Of a stretch of 39,951 nt of DNA, positions 17,554 through 26,156 are shown piece by piece. Made by a program: the position numbers and the translations under genes. Under the pieces are notes generated by a model. The model saw nothing but the letters and a program-made list of their open reading frames with translations. It ran no database searches and had not been told where the DNA came from. This stretch comes from Burkholderia sp. S171 (GTDB lineage Bacteria > Pseudomonadota > Gammaproteobacteria > Burkholderiales > Burkholderiaceae): the NCBI RefSeq assembly GCF_009766085.1, contig NZ_LMUF01000064.1:183095-223045 (forward strand), in the 5' to 3' direction. The first letter of the stretch is position 1; each line of letters starts with the position of its first letter.

Positions 17554-19472
17554 AGGGCCTCCTTGGCGGGTTGCGAGGCGACGGCGTTATCGGCATTTTT
17601 GCGCGACCCGAGCTTGTCCTGCACGAAGCCCACGATCCCCTGCGGAAATGCAATCACCAGCACCAGGATCGCCGCGCCCAGCAGGGCCTCCCAGTAGTCG
17701 GTCTGACGTGCGACGGTATCTTGAAGCCAGGTGAACACTGCCGCGCCGACAATGGGTCCCGTAAGCGTCTGCAAGCCACCCAGCAGCACCATGACGAGGC
17801 CATCGACCGAGCGCCCGACGCTGATCACCTCCGGCGAGATCGACCCCTTGGAGAACGCATACAGCGATCCCGCGAGGCCGCAGAACAATGACGCGATGAT
17901 GAACGCCACCCACTGCACGCGCTTTACATCGATACCAATCGCTTCAGCACGCAGGGTGGAATCGCGCGAGGCGCGCATGGCGTAACCAAGCGGCGAGAAC
18001 AACATTCGCCGCAAGAGCCAGACACCCAGCACCGCGAACACCAAGGTCACGTAGTAGTAAGCCACGGTCGAACTGAGCCAGGTCGATGGCCACAGGTTGA
18101 GAATGCCGTTGCTGCCACCGGTCACCGCGTCCCACTGGAACACGATCGACCAGACGATCTGCGCGAAGGCCAGCGTCAGCATCGCGAGATAGACCCCCGA
18201 CAAGCGCACGCAGAACCATCCGAACACGATCGCCCCGACGCCGGCGAGCAGCGGGCCGAGCACGAGCGCGGCTTCCATCGGCAAGTTCAGGACCTTCAAG
18301 AACAACGCTGCACCATAGGCGCCCAAACCGAAATACGCGGCATGGCCGAACGAATGCATGCCACCCGGACCCATGATGAAATGCAGGCTCGTTGCAAACA
18401 GGACGGCGATCAGTATCTCGACCAGCAGCACGGGCATGTACGGAAACACGCCCGAAAGCAGCGGTGCAAGCACAAGCACTGCGAGCACGACACCGGCAAA
18501 TATCTTCAGCCGGATATCGGCGGGACGCAGGGGGGTTTCAGCGGCAGCCATGGTGCGAACTGCGGCCTGTGCGCGACCGAGCAGACCCCACGGCCGTACC
18601 ACCAGCACGACAGCCATCACGACGAACTCAGCCACCAGCGTAAACTTGCTCAGCGAAAACACCACGCCGCCAATGCTTACGTCGCCTATGCCGATGCATA
18701 GAGCCTTGATCTCCGCAATCAGCAAGGCCGCTACGAATGCGCCCGGAATCGAGCCCATTCCGCCGACCACCACCACGACGAACGCATTGCCGATCGTATC
18801 GATATCAAGCGACAGGTTCGCGGACATGCGAGGCACCTGAAGCGCGCCGCCAAGACCTGCGAGAAATGCGCCGATAAAAAACACGCCCGTGAATAGCCAC
18901 GCCTGGTTGATACCGAGCGCACCGAGCATTTCCCGGTCACCGGTTGCCGCGCGCACGAGCGTGCCCCAGCGCGTTTTAGTCAGACCGAACCAGAGGATAC
19001 CCAGCACCACGGGACCGATCACGATCAATGCAATGTCGTAGGTAGGCAGCGCGTGGCCGAGCAGATTGACTGCGCCGCCGAGCAGCGGAGCACGCGGCCC
19101 GAACAGGTCTTCCGGCCCCCAGATGTACAGCGCGGCGTCCCGAAAGATCAGCACCAGCGCAAAGGTCGCCAGCAGGTGGAATAACTCGGGCGCCTGATAG
19201 ATCCGCCGGAGCACGACCATTTCAACCAGCGCACCCAGCACGGCAACGACGAGCGCTGCTGCAAGCATCGAAAGCCAGAAACCGGCGACTGTCGAACCAA
19301 AGCGGCTGGCGATGCTATAGGCCACGTACACGCCAAGCATGTAGAACGAGCCGTGCGCGAAGTTGACGATTCGCGTCACGCCGAAGATCAACGACAAACC
19401 GGACGCGACAAGAAACATGGCGCAGGCGTCCGCTAGTCCGTTGATGAGTTGCACAGCCAGATTCGAAAGCAT
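17550..19472 (-). CDS. Fused LivH-LivM permease of a HAAT-type ABC importer
   Basis: A 640-aa membrane protein that joins the two permease halves usually made as LivH and LivM. Residues 1 to about 290 are LivH-like: VQLINGLADACAMFLVASGL, SLIFGVTRIVNFAHGSFYML and VVVVGGMGSIPGAFVAALLI. After a short linker (AQAVRTMAAAETPLRPADI), about 320 to 620 are LivM-like: HFIMGPGGMHSFGHAAYFGL, RLSGVYLAMLTLAFAQIVWS and VLLGGLQTLTGPIVGAAVFT. There is no stop or frameshift at the junction. The ATG at 19472 (MLSNLAVQLINGL) has AGAGG five bases upstream; an extension to 19565 would run through the operator-like site and is rejected. It should form the whole transmembrane channel with LivG, LivF and the binding protein. 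Confidence 0.88.
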   Translation of the reverse strand: MLSNLAVQLINGLADACAMFLVASGLSLIFGVTRIVNFAHGSFYMLGVYVAYSIASRFGSTVAGFWLSMLAAALVVAVLGALVEMVVLRRIYQAPELFHLLATFALVLIFRDAALYIWGPEDLFGPRAPLLGGAVNLLGHALPTYDIALIVIGPVVLGILWFGLTKTRWGTLVRAATGDREMLGALGINQAWLFTGVFFIGAFLAGLGGALQVPRMSANLSLDIDTIGNAFVVVVVGGMGSIPGAFVAALLIAEIKALCIGIGDVSIGGVVFSLSKFTLVAEFVVMAVVLVVRPWGLLGRAQAAVRTMAAAETPLRPADIRLKIFAGVVLAVLVLAPLLSGVFPYMPVLLVEILIAVLFATSLHFIMGPGGMHSFGHAAYFGLGAYGAALFLKVLNLPMEAALVLGPLLAGVGAIVFGWFCVRLSGVYLAMLTLAFAQIVWSIVFQWDAVTGGSNGILNLWPSTWLSSTVAYYYVTLVFAVLGVWLLRRMLFSPLGYAMRASRDSTLRAEAIGIDVKRVQWVAFIIASLFCGLAGSLYAFSKGSISPEVISVGRSVDGLVMVLLGGLQTLTGPIVGAAVFTWLQDTVARQTDYWEALLGAAILVLVIAFPQGIVGFVQDKLGSRKNADNAVASQPAKEAL

Positions 19473-19550
19473 CGACGCCTCTATAGCTCGGGATTCATCA
19501 AGGTGTTCACGTCGGCAAGGCTGCTTTTTCAAGCGCCGCCTCTCTCCGCC

Positions 19551-19574
19551 GATACAAATGTACACACTCTAATT
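19551..19574 (-). promoter_or_regulatory. Candidate NicR-type operator upstream of the ABC transporter operon
   Basis: On the minus strand AGTGTGTACATTTGTATC (19568 to 19551) shares the core TGTGTACA, and 13 of 18 positions overall, with the nicE operator. Read on the plus strand, an overlapping AATGTACACACTCTAATT (19557-19574) shares 14 of 18 positions. It lies about 80 bp upstream of the permease start, a position suited to the operon promoter. It is weaker than the other three copies. Confidence 0.5.
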
Positions 19575-19879
19575 CTAGTCTTCTATGCAATGACCATGCC
19601 CACTTTATAACTAGAGACTTGTACTAGGTATCCAGCCGTTTATCCCTTGTTTTATTGGGTTTTACAGCTGACGCAAAGCTAACAGTCATGCAAGGACACT
19701 TGTTGTGGTGCACCTTATAAAATCAGCGTACACGCCACAATCGCTTTTCCGGTGCGACGGTCCCGCTATTGGTGCAATGCGACGGAGCGGCCGATGAATT
19801 GCACCAGACGAAGCAACTAAATAATAAACGTAGCCCTAGCCGTGCAAATGCACTGAATACGAAACGCGCTCACTCGGCA
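19575..19879. promoter_or_regulatory. Gap between MarR gene and liv-type operon with inverted repeats
   Basis: No gene is seen in these 305 bp. They contain a perfect 9-bp inverted repeat TGGTGCAAT (19770-19778) / ATTGCACCA (19798-19806) with a 19-base loop, and a separate 8-bp palindrome GGTGCACC (19707-19714) followed by CCTTATAAAAT (19713-19723). The element TTGCACCA recurs at 25200-25207 in the nicC/nicE gap, and ATTTTATAAGG, the complement of the second element, recurs at 25166-25176. These may be regulator sites or part of the transporter promoter. Confidence 0.4.
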
Positions 19880-20362
19880 TTACTCGGCATCCGGCGCGCT
19901 TAGCTTGCGCAGCAAATACAGTGCGGCCACGCGCTCCGCTTCGTTCAGCTCACTCATGGTCAGCTCACTGATACGCAAGGCGGTGGGTGTGATCTGTTCA
20001 ACCAGACTTTCACCGGCCCGCGTCAGTTGCACCGTCACCTTCCGGCGGTCGTCGGGATTCGTCTGCAACTCGATCAGCTCGCGTACCCTCAGGCGTTCGA
20101 TTATGCCGCGTACCGTGGCCGCATCGATCGCGGTCGCCTTGCCCAGATCGCTCATCGAAGAGGGTCCAAGCCTCCGGCTGGCGCTCAACACCGCAAACTG
20201 CACGGCGGTCAGTTGAGGGTCGTCGATAGTCTGGCTGAAGATGGCGAGATGGCGCTGATAAGCCTTGCGAAGAAGATGCCCGATCTGCTCCGACACCTCA
20301 TAGCGGGACACAACGTCCTGTGCAGCTTGCGATGAACCGGAAGGAAGCTTCGAAGGCGCCAT
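19880..20362 (-). CDS. MarR-family transcriptional regulator, NicR paralogue
   Basis: A 160-aa winged-helix regulator. The core reads SEQIGHLLRKAYQRHLAIFS, LTAVQFAVLSASRRLGPSSM, SDLGKATAIDAATVRGIIER and the wing NPDDRRKVTVQLTRAGE. It aligns along its whole length with the regulator at 33998-34468, sharing SEQIGHLLR-AYQRH, KATAID-AT-RG and ERVA--YLLR. It follows the cytochrome/NicB-like gene by 98 bp on the same strand and is probably co-transcribed with nicC-nicA. A start at 20425 is possible but adds a Pro/Gly-rich leader; MAPSKLPSG at 20362 fits better. It probably responds to nicotinate or 6-hydroxynicotinate, inferred from context. No clear ribosome site precedes either start. Confidence 0.85.
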   Translation of the reverse strand: MAPSKLPSGSSQAAQDVVSRYEVSEQIGHLLRKAYQRHLAIFSQTIDDPQLTAVQFAVLSASRRLGPSSMSDLGKATAIDAATVRGIIERLRVRELIELQTNPDDRRKVTVQLTRAGESLVEQITPTALRISELTMSELNEAERVAALYLLRKLSAPDAE

Positions 20363-20460
20363 GATAGTTCGAATGTCGATAGGGTGAAATGGGAAGGGGA
20401 GCCCGCCCGGGCAGGGCAGCGCCATTCGTCAAGGTAGCCGGAGCGTCGTTCCGCCTGCCG

Positions 20461-23229
20461 CTAGTGCACGTGTTTCCGGATTCTCGCCGACGCCTGGGCC
20501 AGGTCTTTCCACGGCGCTTCATTCGGTGCGAATGTAGCGCGGATGTAAGACACGAGATCGGCTATCTGACGGTCATCGAAGGAATCCTTGAAGCCGGGCA
20601 TGTAACCGAGCGCGTCGGTAGCGGGGGCATCAATGCCATTCTGGATGACGTTCAGCAGATTGTCCGGCGTGCCTTCGCTCACGCTGGTGTTCAGCGAGAG
20701 CAACGGGCGCACCCCGAAGTTGCCAACACCACCCGTCGCGGAATGACACACCGCGCATGCGCCGTCAAAGATCCGCCGGCCGCTGTCGAGTCCCTGCAGG
20801 GTCACGGCGCTTGTGGCGAGATTTTGCTTGGGCTTGGGCATCAAAGCCTCAGCAGCGGGTTGCGGCGACAGCGACGCTACGTAATGCGCCATCGCGCGCA
20901 CGTCCTCTTCCGGCAGCGTCGACAAGCTCGCGACGACGGGCGCCATCGGCCCCGCCGCGACGCCATGCTCATGCGAGAAACCCGTCTTCAGATAGTCGTA
21001 CAACGCCTGTTCGGTCCATCGCACCGGCGCTTTCGAATTGGCGACGAGCGATGGCGCCACCCAGCCTTCAGCGCTGCCGCCCGTCAGATACAAACGCCCG
21101 CCCTTCTCCGCCCCGAATGCATTGCGCGGCGAATGGCACGCGCTGCAATGTCCGGCGCCATCCACGAGATATGCGCCGCGATTCCATATTGCCGAGCGCG
21201 TTGGGTCGGGCTTGAACTCGCCCTGCTTGAGATAGAGCGCGTTCCACCCAGCGACCAGAGCGCGCTGATTCAGCGGAAACGGCAAGCGCGTGACTGGCGG
21301 CGAATTTTCGACGGCCGGTTGCGACATCAAATACGCGTACAGCGCGGTCATGTCGGCCTCGCTCATCTTCGTGAACGCGGTGTAGGGAAACGCGGGATAC
21401 AAGTGATGACCGTCGCGTGAAATGCCCTCGCGCATTGCCCGGTCAAATGCAGCGAACGACCAGTTACCGATGCCCGTCTTCGGATCGGGCGTCAGGTTGG
21501 TCGTGTAGACCATGCCAAAAGGCGTCTCAAGGCCGAGACCGCCGGCATTGACCACGCCGCCGGGCGCCGTATGGCAGACCGCGCAATCTCCGAACTCGGC
21601 AATCTGGCGACCGCGAGCGATGGTGGCGTCAGACCACGTCGATGCTGCCGGGCGGGCGATCGGTTCAATCGGCGCACGAAGGGGCCACGCCGTGCACGCC
21701 AGCCCGATCAGGCTGCCGACACCGCCGGCTGCAAGCGTGGTCCAAAGCGAGCGTTTTGCTCGACGTGGTTTGCTCCCAATCGTGCCGTTCAAACCCGCGC
21801 CAAGCGCCGCAAGCACGCGCTCCGGCGTGAACGGCGGGGCCCGGAAACGCACGCCGGTCGCATCGTAAAGCGCATTGGCGATAGCCGCTGCTGCCGGCGA
21901 GACATCGATTTCCAGACGATCGCCGGCAGCGCTCTGCGTAGCGACTTCACCGGATGCCGCCGATGCCGGAGCAAGTTCATGCGATACGGCCTGCGCGCCC
22001 GGCGTCTCGTCGTGCGAGGGTCGCGCAGTGAGTTGCAGACCCAGGGCGCGCGACGCTGCAGCGGCGATCTGCCGGGCTGGAACGCCACTCAACCGGCCGA
22101 TACTGCGGCGTCCGCTTGCCCGCCCCGCTATCACCCGTTTAAGCGCAACGTCGCCGGTCAGGCGGTTCACATCAAGATCGACGATCCACGCTGAATAGTC
22201 GGGCGTTGGGTTATCGCCGGATGCTGCGTCGTGTTCGTCGAACGCGAAACCGCGGCCATGCGCGACTTCGTTGTTCGCGCGGCGCGTCTTCCGATCCGGC
22301 TGATCGTATTTCCACGCCGCCCGCTGCGCCACCGTGTCGATCAGTTCCCGCGCGCCGCCATACTCCACCGGATCGAGGTGATCGAGACGAAACGAAACCG
22401 GATCACGATGATGATCGCGCGCGATTTCATCGACGAAAGACTCGCGTGCAAAGGTATGCGCCGAGCCGGGAATCAGCGCGGCGGGATCGTCGACAAGCGA
22501 CGTGGCGCGGGACGAAGAATAGGGACCCGGATCTTGCGAGACTGCTTCGCCGCCCGTTAAGCCCGGCGTTCGCGCCATGTAGCGCCAGTCGAGCAGCCCA
22601 CCTTCGCCGTCCAGCGACGCGGCGACAGAAACCGCCGCTTCCCTGACCTGCGACACCGCCATATAACCGCCAACGCATATCGTCCGGCGGGTCTCCGTCA
22701 TCAAAACGACCGCAGCAAGCGCGGCATATGTGGCGATCAGCGGGTCGGCGCGGTCATCTTGTGCATCGAGTGAATGCAACGCAAAGCTCTCAGGCGGCAG
22801 GCCCGTAATAGCAGCAAGCTTCGCCCGTAGATCCGCAGTCTCGGGAGCATGACTCCAGACCGTGAAATTACCGGCATCGTTGCACGCAACAGCCTCGCAC
22901 GGCAGCAACCTGTCTGCCGGAATCGGCCATGTGTAATGCGCTTCCTGCTGCAAGCCGGAGTGTTGCACGGGTAAAGACGGAGTATCAGCAGCATGTTGCG
23001 GACGGGCCGATAACACCAGCGTGCAAGCGGCGTCGCGCGCCTGCTCGAAACGCTCAGCCACGAACGCGGCCACGTTTCCGACGACCACCCAGCGCACGCC
23101 GGCTTCCACACTCAACTGCTGCGCGGACCCGAGCAGCGCCGCGTCGGCTTCCCCCAGCACGCACGCGTGAAGCATCGACTCCGGCATCAGCACGGGTCCA
23201 CCAGAACTTCCTTCGTGCACGGCGTCCAT
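20461..23229 (-). CDS. nicB: NicB-like tri-haem cytochrome c with a degenerate molybdopterin domain
   Basis: A 922-aa two-part protein of the nicotinate dehydrogenase large-subunit type. Residues 1 to about 475 resemble the second half of a xanthine-oxidase-family molybdopterin domain (FVDEIARDHHRDPVSFRLDH, YSAWIVDLDVNRLTGDVALK, NALYDATGVRFRAPPFTP). The position of the catalytic GAGE motif is replaced by DRLEIDVSPAAAAIANAL, and the N-terminal GTGI-type region is absent. A single membrane segment follows (about 494-516). Three c-type haem sites come next: CAVCH (549-553), CSACH (695-699) and CAVCH (825-829). It probably passes electrons from NicA to the respiratory chain on the periplasmic side, while the protein at 31674-33944 does the chemistry. 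nicB here is a family label, not proof of catalysis. Confidence 0.85.
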   Translation of the reverse strand: MDAVHEGSSGGPVLMPESMLHACVLGEADAALLGSAQQLSVEAGVRWVVVGNVAAFVAERFEQARDAACTLVLSARPQHAADTPSLPVQHSGLQQEAHYTWPIPADRLLPCEAVACNDAGNFTVWSHAPETADLRAKLAAITGLPPESFALHSLDAQDDRADPLIATYAALAAVVLMTETRRTICVGGYMAVSQVREAAVSVAASLDGEGGLLDWRYMARTPGLTGGEAVSQDPGPYSSSRATSLVDDPAALIPGSAHTFARESFVDEIARDHHRDPVSFRLDHLDPVEYGGARELIDTVAQRAAWKYDQPDRKTRRANNEVAHGRGFAFDEHDAASGDNPTPDYSAWIVDLDVNRLTGDVALKRVIAGRASGRRSIGRLSGVPARQIAAAASRALGLQLTARPSHDETPGAQAVSHELAPASAASGEVATQSAAGDRLEIDVSPAAAAIANALYDATGVRFRAPPFTPERVLAALGAGLNGTIGSKPRRAKRSLWTTLAAGGVGSLIGLACTAWPLRAPIEPIARPAASTWSDATIARGRQIAEFGDCAVCHTAPGGVVNAGGLGLETPFGMVYTTNLTPDPKTGIGNWSFAAFDRAMREGISRDGHHLYPAFPYTAFTKMSEADMTALYAYLMSQPAVENSPPVTRLPFPLNQRALVAGWNALYLKQGEFKPDPTRSAIWNRGAYLVDGAGHCSACHSPRNAFGAEKGGRLYLTGGSAEGWVAPSLVANSKAPVRWTEQALYDYLKTGFSHEHGVAAGPMAPVVASLSTLPEEDVRAMAHYVASLSPQPAAEALMPKPKQNLATSAVTLQGLDSGRRIFDGACAVCHSATGGVGNFGVRPLLSLNTSVSEGTPDNLLNVIQNGIDAPATDALGYMPGFKDSFDDRQIADLVSYIRATFAPNEAPWKDLAQASARIRKHVH

Positions 23230-23268
23230 TACCTCAGGTCCATTACAGGGCGTCCATTACATGGGGTC
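23226..23268 (-). promoter_or_regulatory. Tandem TAATG stop-start relay between nicA and the cytochrome gene
   Basis: Minus-strand sequence after the nicA stop reads ATG-TAA, then ATG GAC GCC CTG TAA, then ATG GAC CTG AGG TAA, and then ATG GAC GCC, the start of the 922-aa gene. Each stop overlaps the next ATG as TAATG, giving mini-frames of one, four and four codons before the real start. The repeated TAATGGAC unit suggests a small tandem duplication. It may keep ribosomes engaged for re-initiation from nicA. Confidence 0.6.
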
Positions 23269-23275
23269 CAATGAA

Positions 23276-23785
23276 TCAGCGTTTTTGTTCGCGTTTCAAA
23301 TACTCAGCCGCGCGATGCACGGCCTTCATGATTTCAATGTGCGTGCCGCAACGGCACAGGTTGAAGCGCAGCGCGTCGCGGATATCGTCGTCATCAGGCG
23401 TGGGGTTGCGATCAAGCAGCGCCTTCGTGCTCATGATCATGCCATTGAGGCAATAGCCGCATTGCGCTGCTTGTTCATCGATAAAAGCGCGCTGGATCGG
23501 GTGCAGCGCGTCCAGCGTTCCAAGCCCTTCCAGCGTGAGCGTCTCACGTCCAATAGCTGCCGCAACCGGCACGACGCATGAACGCGCGGGACCGCCGTCC
23601 AGCAGCACCGTGCAGGCGCCGCACTGGCCCAGGCCACAACCGTACTTCGGCCCGTTCAGTTCGAAGTCGTTGCGCAGCACGTATAGCAAGGGCGTATCGC
23701 GGGTCACCTCGACCGTGCGAGTGCTGCCGTTGACGGTCAGCGTCAATGGTCCGGATAGCGATGCAGCAGAAGCAGACACGCTCAT
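23276..23785 (-). CDS. nicA: Nicotinate dehydrogenase small subunit, 2x[2Fe-2S]
   Basis: A 169-aa iron-sulphur subunit of nicotinate hydroxylase, which with the molybdopterin subunit converts nicotinate to 6-hydroxynicotinate. The plant-ferredoxin-like N-terminal cluster is bound by YGCGLGQCGACTVLLDGG plus a later Cys (about C50, C55, C58 and C70). The second, helical cluster uses QCGYCLNGM and LCRCGTH (about C109, C112, C144 and C146). All eight Cys are present. The ATG at 23785 (MSVSASAASLSG) is preferred; two upstream codons would need a TTG start. It lies 72 bp after nicC and 46 bp before the cytochrome gene, consistent with one operon. No flavin subunit is present, as in the Pseudomonas NicAB system, where electrons leave through cytochrome c domains. 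Confidence 0.93.
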   Translation of the reverse strand: MSVSASAASLSGPLTLTVNGSTRTVEVTRDTPLLYVLRNDFELNGPKYGCGLGQCGACTVLLDGGPARSCVVPVAAAIGRETLTLEGLGTLDALHPIQRAFIDEQAAQCGYCLNGMIMSTKALLDRNPTPDDDDIRDALRFNLCRCGTHIEIMKAVHRAAEYLKREQKR

Positions 23786-23857
23786 TTTCAAGTCATCGAA
23801 TCAAGACCGCTCGTGGCAATTCATCCAGACATTGCCGCGCGCGGCCGGGTCGAAATA

Positions 23858-25018
23858 TCAGGCGGCAGCGGCAGAAGCCTGCTTGGCTGACGGCGACGTC
23901 AGGGGCTCGTTGAACACGTCATAAGCGAACACCCAAGCCGGATCTTCGTTCGTGCGCAGCCACGTGTTGTTGTGCGAGACCAGTTGTACCTTCGATGCAC
24001 GCTCCGCCCGATTCGCTTCGTACAGCGCAAACGCTCCGGCGAAATCGGTCGTCCCCACTTCGTCCAGGCAGCGAGTCAGCATGGCTGCATCCTCAATCGC
24101 CATGGCCGCGCCCTGCGCCATATGCGGCTTCATCGGATGGCATGCGTCGCCGAGCAGCACCAAGCGGCCGCGGCTCCACAACGGCAGCGGGTCGCGCTCC
24201 AGCAGCGGCCACTTCGTGACTTCGGGCGTGGCGTCGATCAGCTTCTGCACCGACGGATGATAGCCCGCGAACACCTCGCGCATTTCGTCGCGGCTGCTGG
24301 GCGCAACCGACTGCCCTGCCGGCCACTCAGCCTGCGGAACGCCGGTCACGTAGTAGATTTCATCGCGCTTGGACGTCACGTAATACACCATCATGTGCCG
24401 GTCTTCCGACCACCACTTTACACACAGATCGAAGGGATCGGTGCCGAGCAGCGAGGCGGGAAATACCGCGCGATGCGCAACATAACCCGTATAACGCGGC
24501 GGTTCCGCGCCGAGCAGATGGTCGCGGATCTTCGAGTTCACGCCGTCCGCGCCAATCACGATATCCGCGGTTTCGACACTGCCGTCCGCAAACGTCAGCC
24601 GCACTTCATTGTCCAGCTCTTCAATCCCGCTCAGGCACTTGTTGAACTCGATGGTGCCGGGCGCAACCGCCTCGGTCATCAGTGCATGGAAGTCGCCGCG
24701 ATGCACCGTGAGATACGACGCGCCATATTCTTTCAACGCGAACTCGCCCAGCGGAATCTGTGCGATGGCTTCGCCCGTTTTCCAGTCGCGGCTGTACCAG
24801 TAATCGGGGTGCGAGCCCATGACGTTCAGCGCGTCTTCGCAGTCCATGCGGCGCATGATCTTCATCACGTTGGGGCCGAGGTGAATGCCCGCGCCGAGAC
24901 GCGAAAACGCAGGAGCCTGCTCGTAAAGGCGAACCGAATACCCGGCGCGCTGCATCAGCGCCGCTGCTGCTGTTCCGCCAAGGCCCGCGCCAATGATTGC
25001 AATACGGGGTTTGCTCAT
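23858..25018 (-). CDS. nicC: 6-hydroxynicotinate 3-monooxygenase
   Basis: A 386-aa FAD-dependent aromatic hydroxylase that turns 6-hydroxynicotinate into 2,5-dihydroxypyridine with NADH and O2, releasing the carboxyl group. The FAD dinucleotide fold is IAIIGAGLGGTAAAALMQRA at the N-terminus. DIVIGADGVNSKIRD and GRLVLLGDACHPMKPHMAQG are the other class A flavoprotein signatures. Length agrees with Pseudomonas putida NicC (about 380 aa). The ATG at 25018 has GGAGAG nine bases upstream. It is first in the minus-strand operon nicC-nicA-cytochrome-marR and is transcribed divergently from nicE. The family contains many hydroxylases; the surrounding genes settle the assignment. Confidence 0.93.
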   Translation of the reverse strand: MSKPRIAIIGAGLGGTAAAALMQRAGYSVRLYEQAPAFSRLGAGIHLGPNVMKIMRRMDCEDALNVMGSHPDYWYSRDWKTGEAIAQIPLGEFALKEYGASYLTVHRGDFHALMTEAVAPGTIEFNKCLSGIEELDNEVRLTFADGSVETADIVIGADGVNSKIRDHLLGAEPPRYTGYVAHRAVFPASLLGTDPFDLCVKWWSEDRHMMVYYVTSKRDEIYYVTGVPQAEWPAGQSVAPSSRDEMREVFAGYHPSVQKLIDATPEVTKWPLLERDPLPLWSRGRLVLLGDACHPMKPHMAQGAAMAIEDAAMLTRCLDEVGTTDFAGAFALYEANRAERASKVQLVSHNNTWLRTNEDPAWVFAYDVFNEPLTSPSAKQASAAAA

Positions 25019-25080
25019 GATGATCTCTCCATGTCTGGCGCTCGCCGAAAGTCGTTCAGCCGAGCCTGTTAAATGAACCT

Positions 25081-25098
25081 ATATCGAGTGTACACATT
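25081..25098 (-). promoter_or_regulatory. Operator/promoter of nicC
   Basis: The minus-strand sequence AATGTGTACACTCGATAT matches the nicE operator at 15 of 18 positions, with the 8-bp palindrome GTGTACAC intact. By analogy with nicE, the -10 would be TCGATA at its downstream end, about 65 bp before the nicC ATG. The -35 is not clear because the upstream part is an A/T run. Confidence 0.7.
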
Positions 25099-25228
25099 GA
25101 ATTTTTTTGAGTAAAGAAAATTTGCATTGAATCGATAGCGGTGCGTTTTATCCCTTTATATGTGCATTTTATAAGGGTTTTCACCAATCTAAAGCACGCT
25201 TGCACCATTAAAAAATGTTTTCGGAATC

Positions 25229-25258
25229 TTGTTAAATTCCAATGTGTACACTAGAATT
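25229..25258 (+). promoter_or_regulatory. nicE promoter with an embedded operator
   Basis: A sigma-70-type promoter is visible: TTGTTA (25229-25234), a spacer of exactly 17 bp, and TAGAAT (25252-25257). The operator-like AATGTGTACACTAGAATT (25241-25258) fills the spacer and -10, so a bound repressor would block polymerase. The predicted transcript starts near 25264, about 73 bp before nicE. Confidence 0.72.
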
Positions 25259-25336
25259 TATCGAACCTGATTGCCGCATCATTTGCCGGACCAACAATGC
25301 CGCCACGGGTGGCCCAAGACATACGGAGTCGACTAG

Positions 25337-26089
25337 ATGACCAAGACCTTTCGCATCGGCCAGATCGTGCCGAGCTCGAACACGACGATGGAAACCGAAA
25401 TCCCGGCCATGCTGCTCGCCCGCCAGAGCATCCGCCCGGAGAGGTTCACGTTCCATTCCAGCCGCATGCGCATGAAGAAGGTGGTCAAGGAGGAGCTCGC
25501 GGCCATGGACGCGGAATCGGATCGCTGCGCGCTGGAACTTAGCGACGCGCGCGTGGACGTGCTCGGTTATGCGTGCCTGGTCGCGATCATGGCGATGGGA
25601 CATGGTTACCACCGCGTGTCGCAGAAGCGGCTGCACGAGCGCACTATCGAGAACGGTGGCGCCGCGCCGGTCATCACCAGCGCAGGCGCGCTTGTCGAAG
25701 CGTTGAAGGTCATCGGGGCCAAGCGCGTCGTAGTGGTTGCGCCCTATATGAAGCCGCTGACCGAACTGGTCGTGGACTACATTCGCAATGAGGGGTTTGA
25801 AGTCGTCGCCTACCGGGCGCTCGAAATTCCCGACAATCTGGATGTCGGCCGCCACGACCCTCGGCTGTTGCCGGACATCGTGAAAACCCTGCCTTATCAG
25901 GACGTCGATGCGATCGTCTTGTCGGCCTGCGTGCAAATGCCGTCGCTTGCCGCAGTGCCGCAAGTCGAGGCAATGACGGGCAAGCCGGTCATCACCGCCG
26001 CCATTGCGACGACCTACGCCATGCTGCGTGAGCTGGATCTCGAGCGCGTCGTGCCGGGCGCGGGCGCGCTTTTGTCCGGCGCTTATTGA
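25337..26089 (+). CDS. nicE: Maleate cis-trans isomerase
   Basis: A 250-aa member of the Asp/Glu/hydantoin racemase superfamily that isomerises maleate to fumarate, the last step of nicotinate breakdown. The two catalytic Cys of maleate isomerases are visible: C80 in LGYACLVAIMAMGHG and C198 in IVLSACVQMPSLAAV. The N-terminal RIGQIVPSSNTTMETEIPAM is also typical. The ATG at 25337 has GGAG about eight bases upstream. It is the first gene of the plus-strand run nicE-nicD-nicX-nicF, divergent from nicC, and its promoter carries the shared operator. Fumarate enters the TCA cycle directly. Confidence 0.93.
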   Translation: MTKTFRIGQIVPSSNTTMETEIPAMLLARQSIRPERFTFHSSRMRMKKVVKEELAAMDAESDRCALELSDARVDVLGYACLVAIMAMGHGYHRVSQKRLHERTIENGGAAPVITSAGALVEALKVIGAKRVVVVAPYMKPLTELVVDYIRNEGFEVVAYRALEIPDNLDVGRHDPRLLPDIVKTLPYQDVDAIVLSACVQMPSLAAVPQVEAMTGKPVITAAIATTYAMLRELDLERVVPGAGALLSGAY

Positions 26090-26156
26090 TCCGCCTGCTG
26101 ACCCGCTTACTGATAGCTTTCGACGCATAGCTTTCGATCCACCCACGGACTCCGCG

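Noticed and set aside
20389..21420. 343-aa plus-strand frame opposite the cytochrome gene
   Set aside because: It is an antisense shadow; the minus strand has three haem sites in the proper frame.
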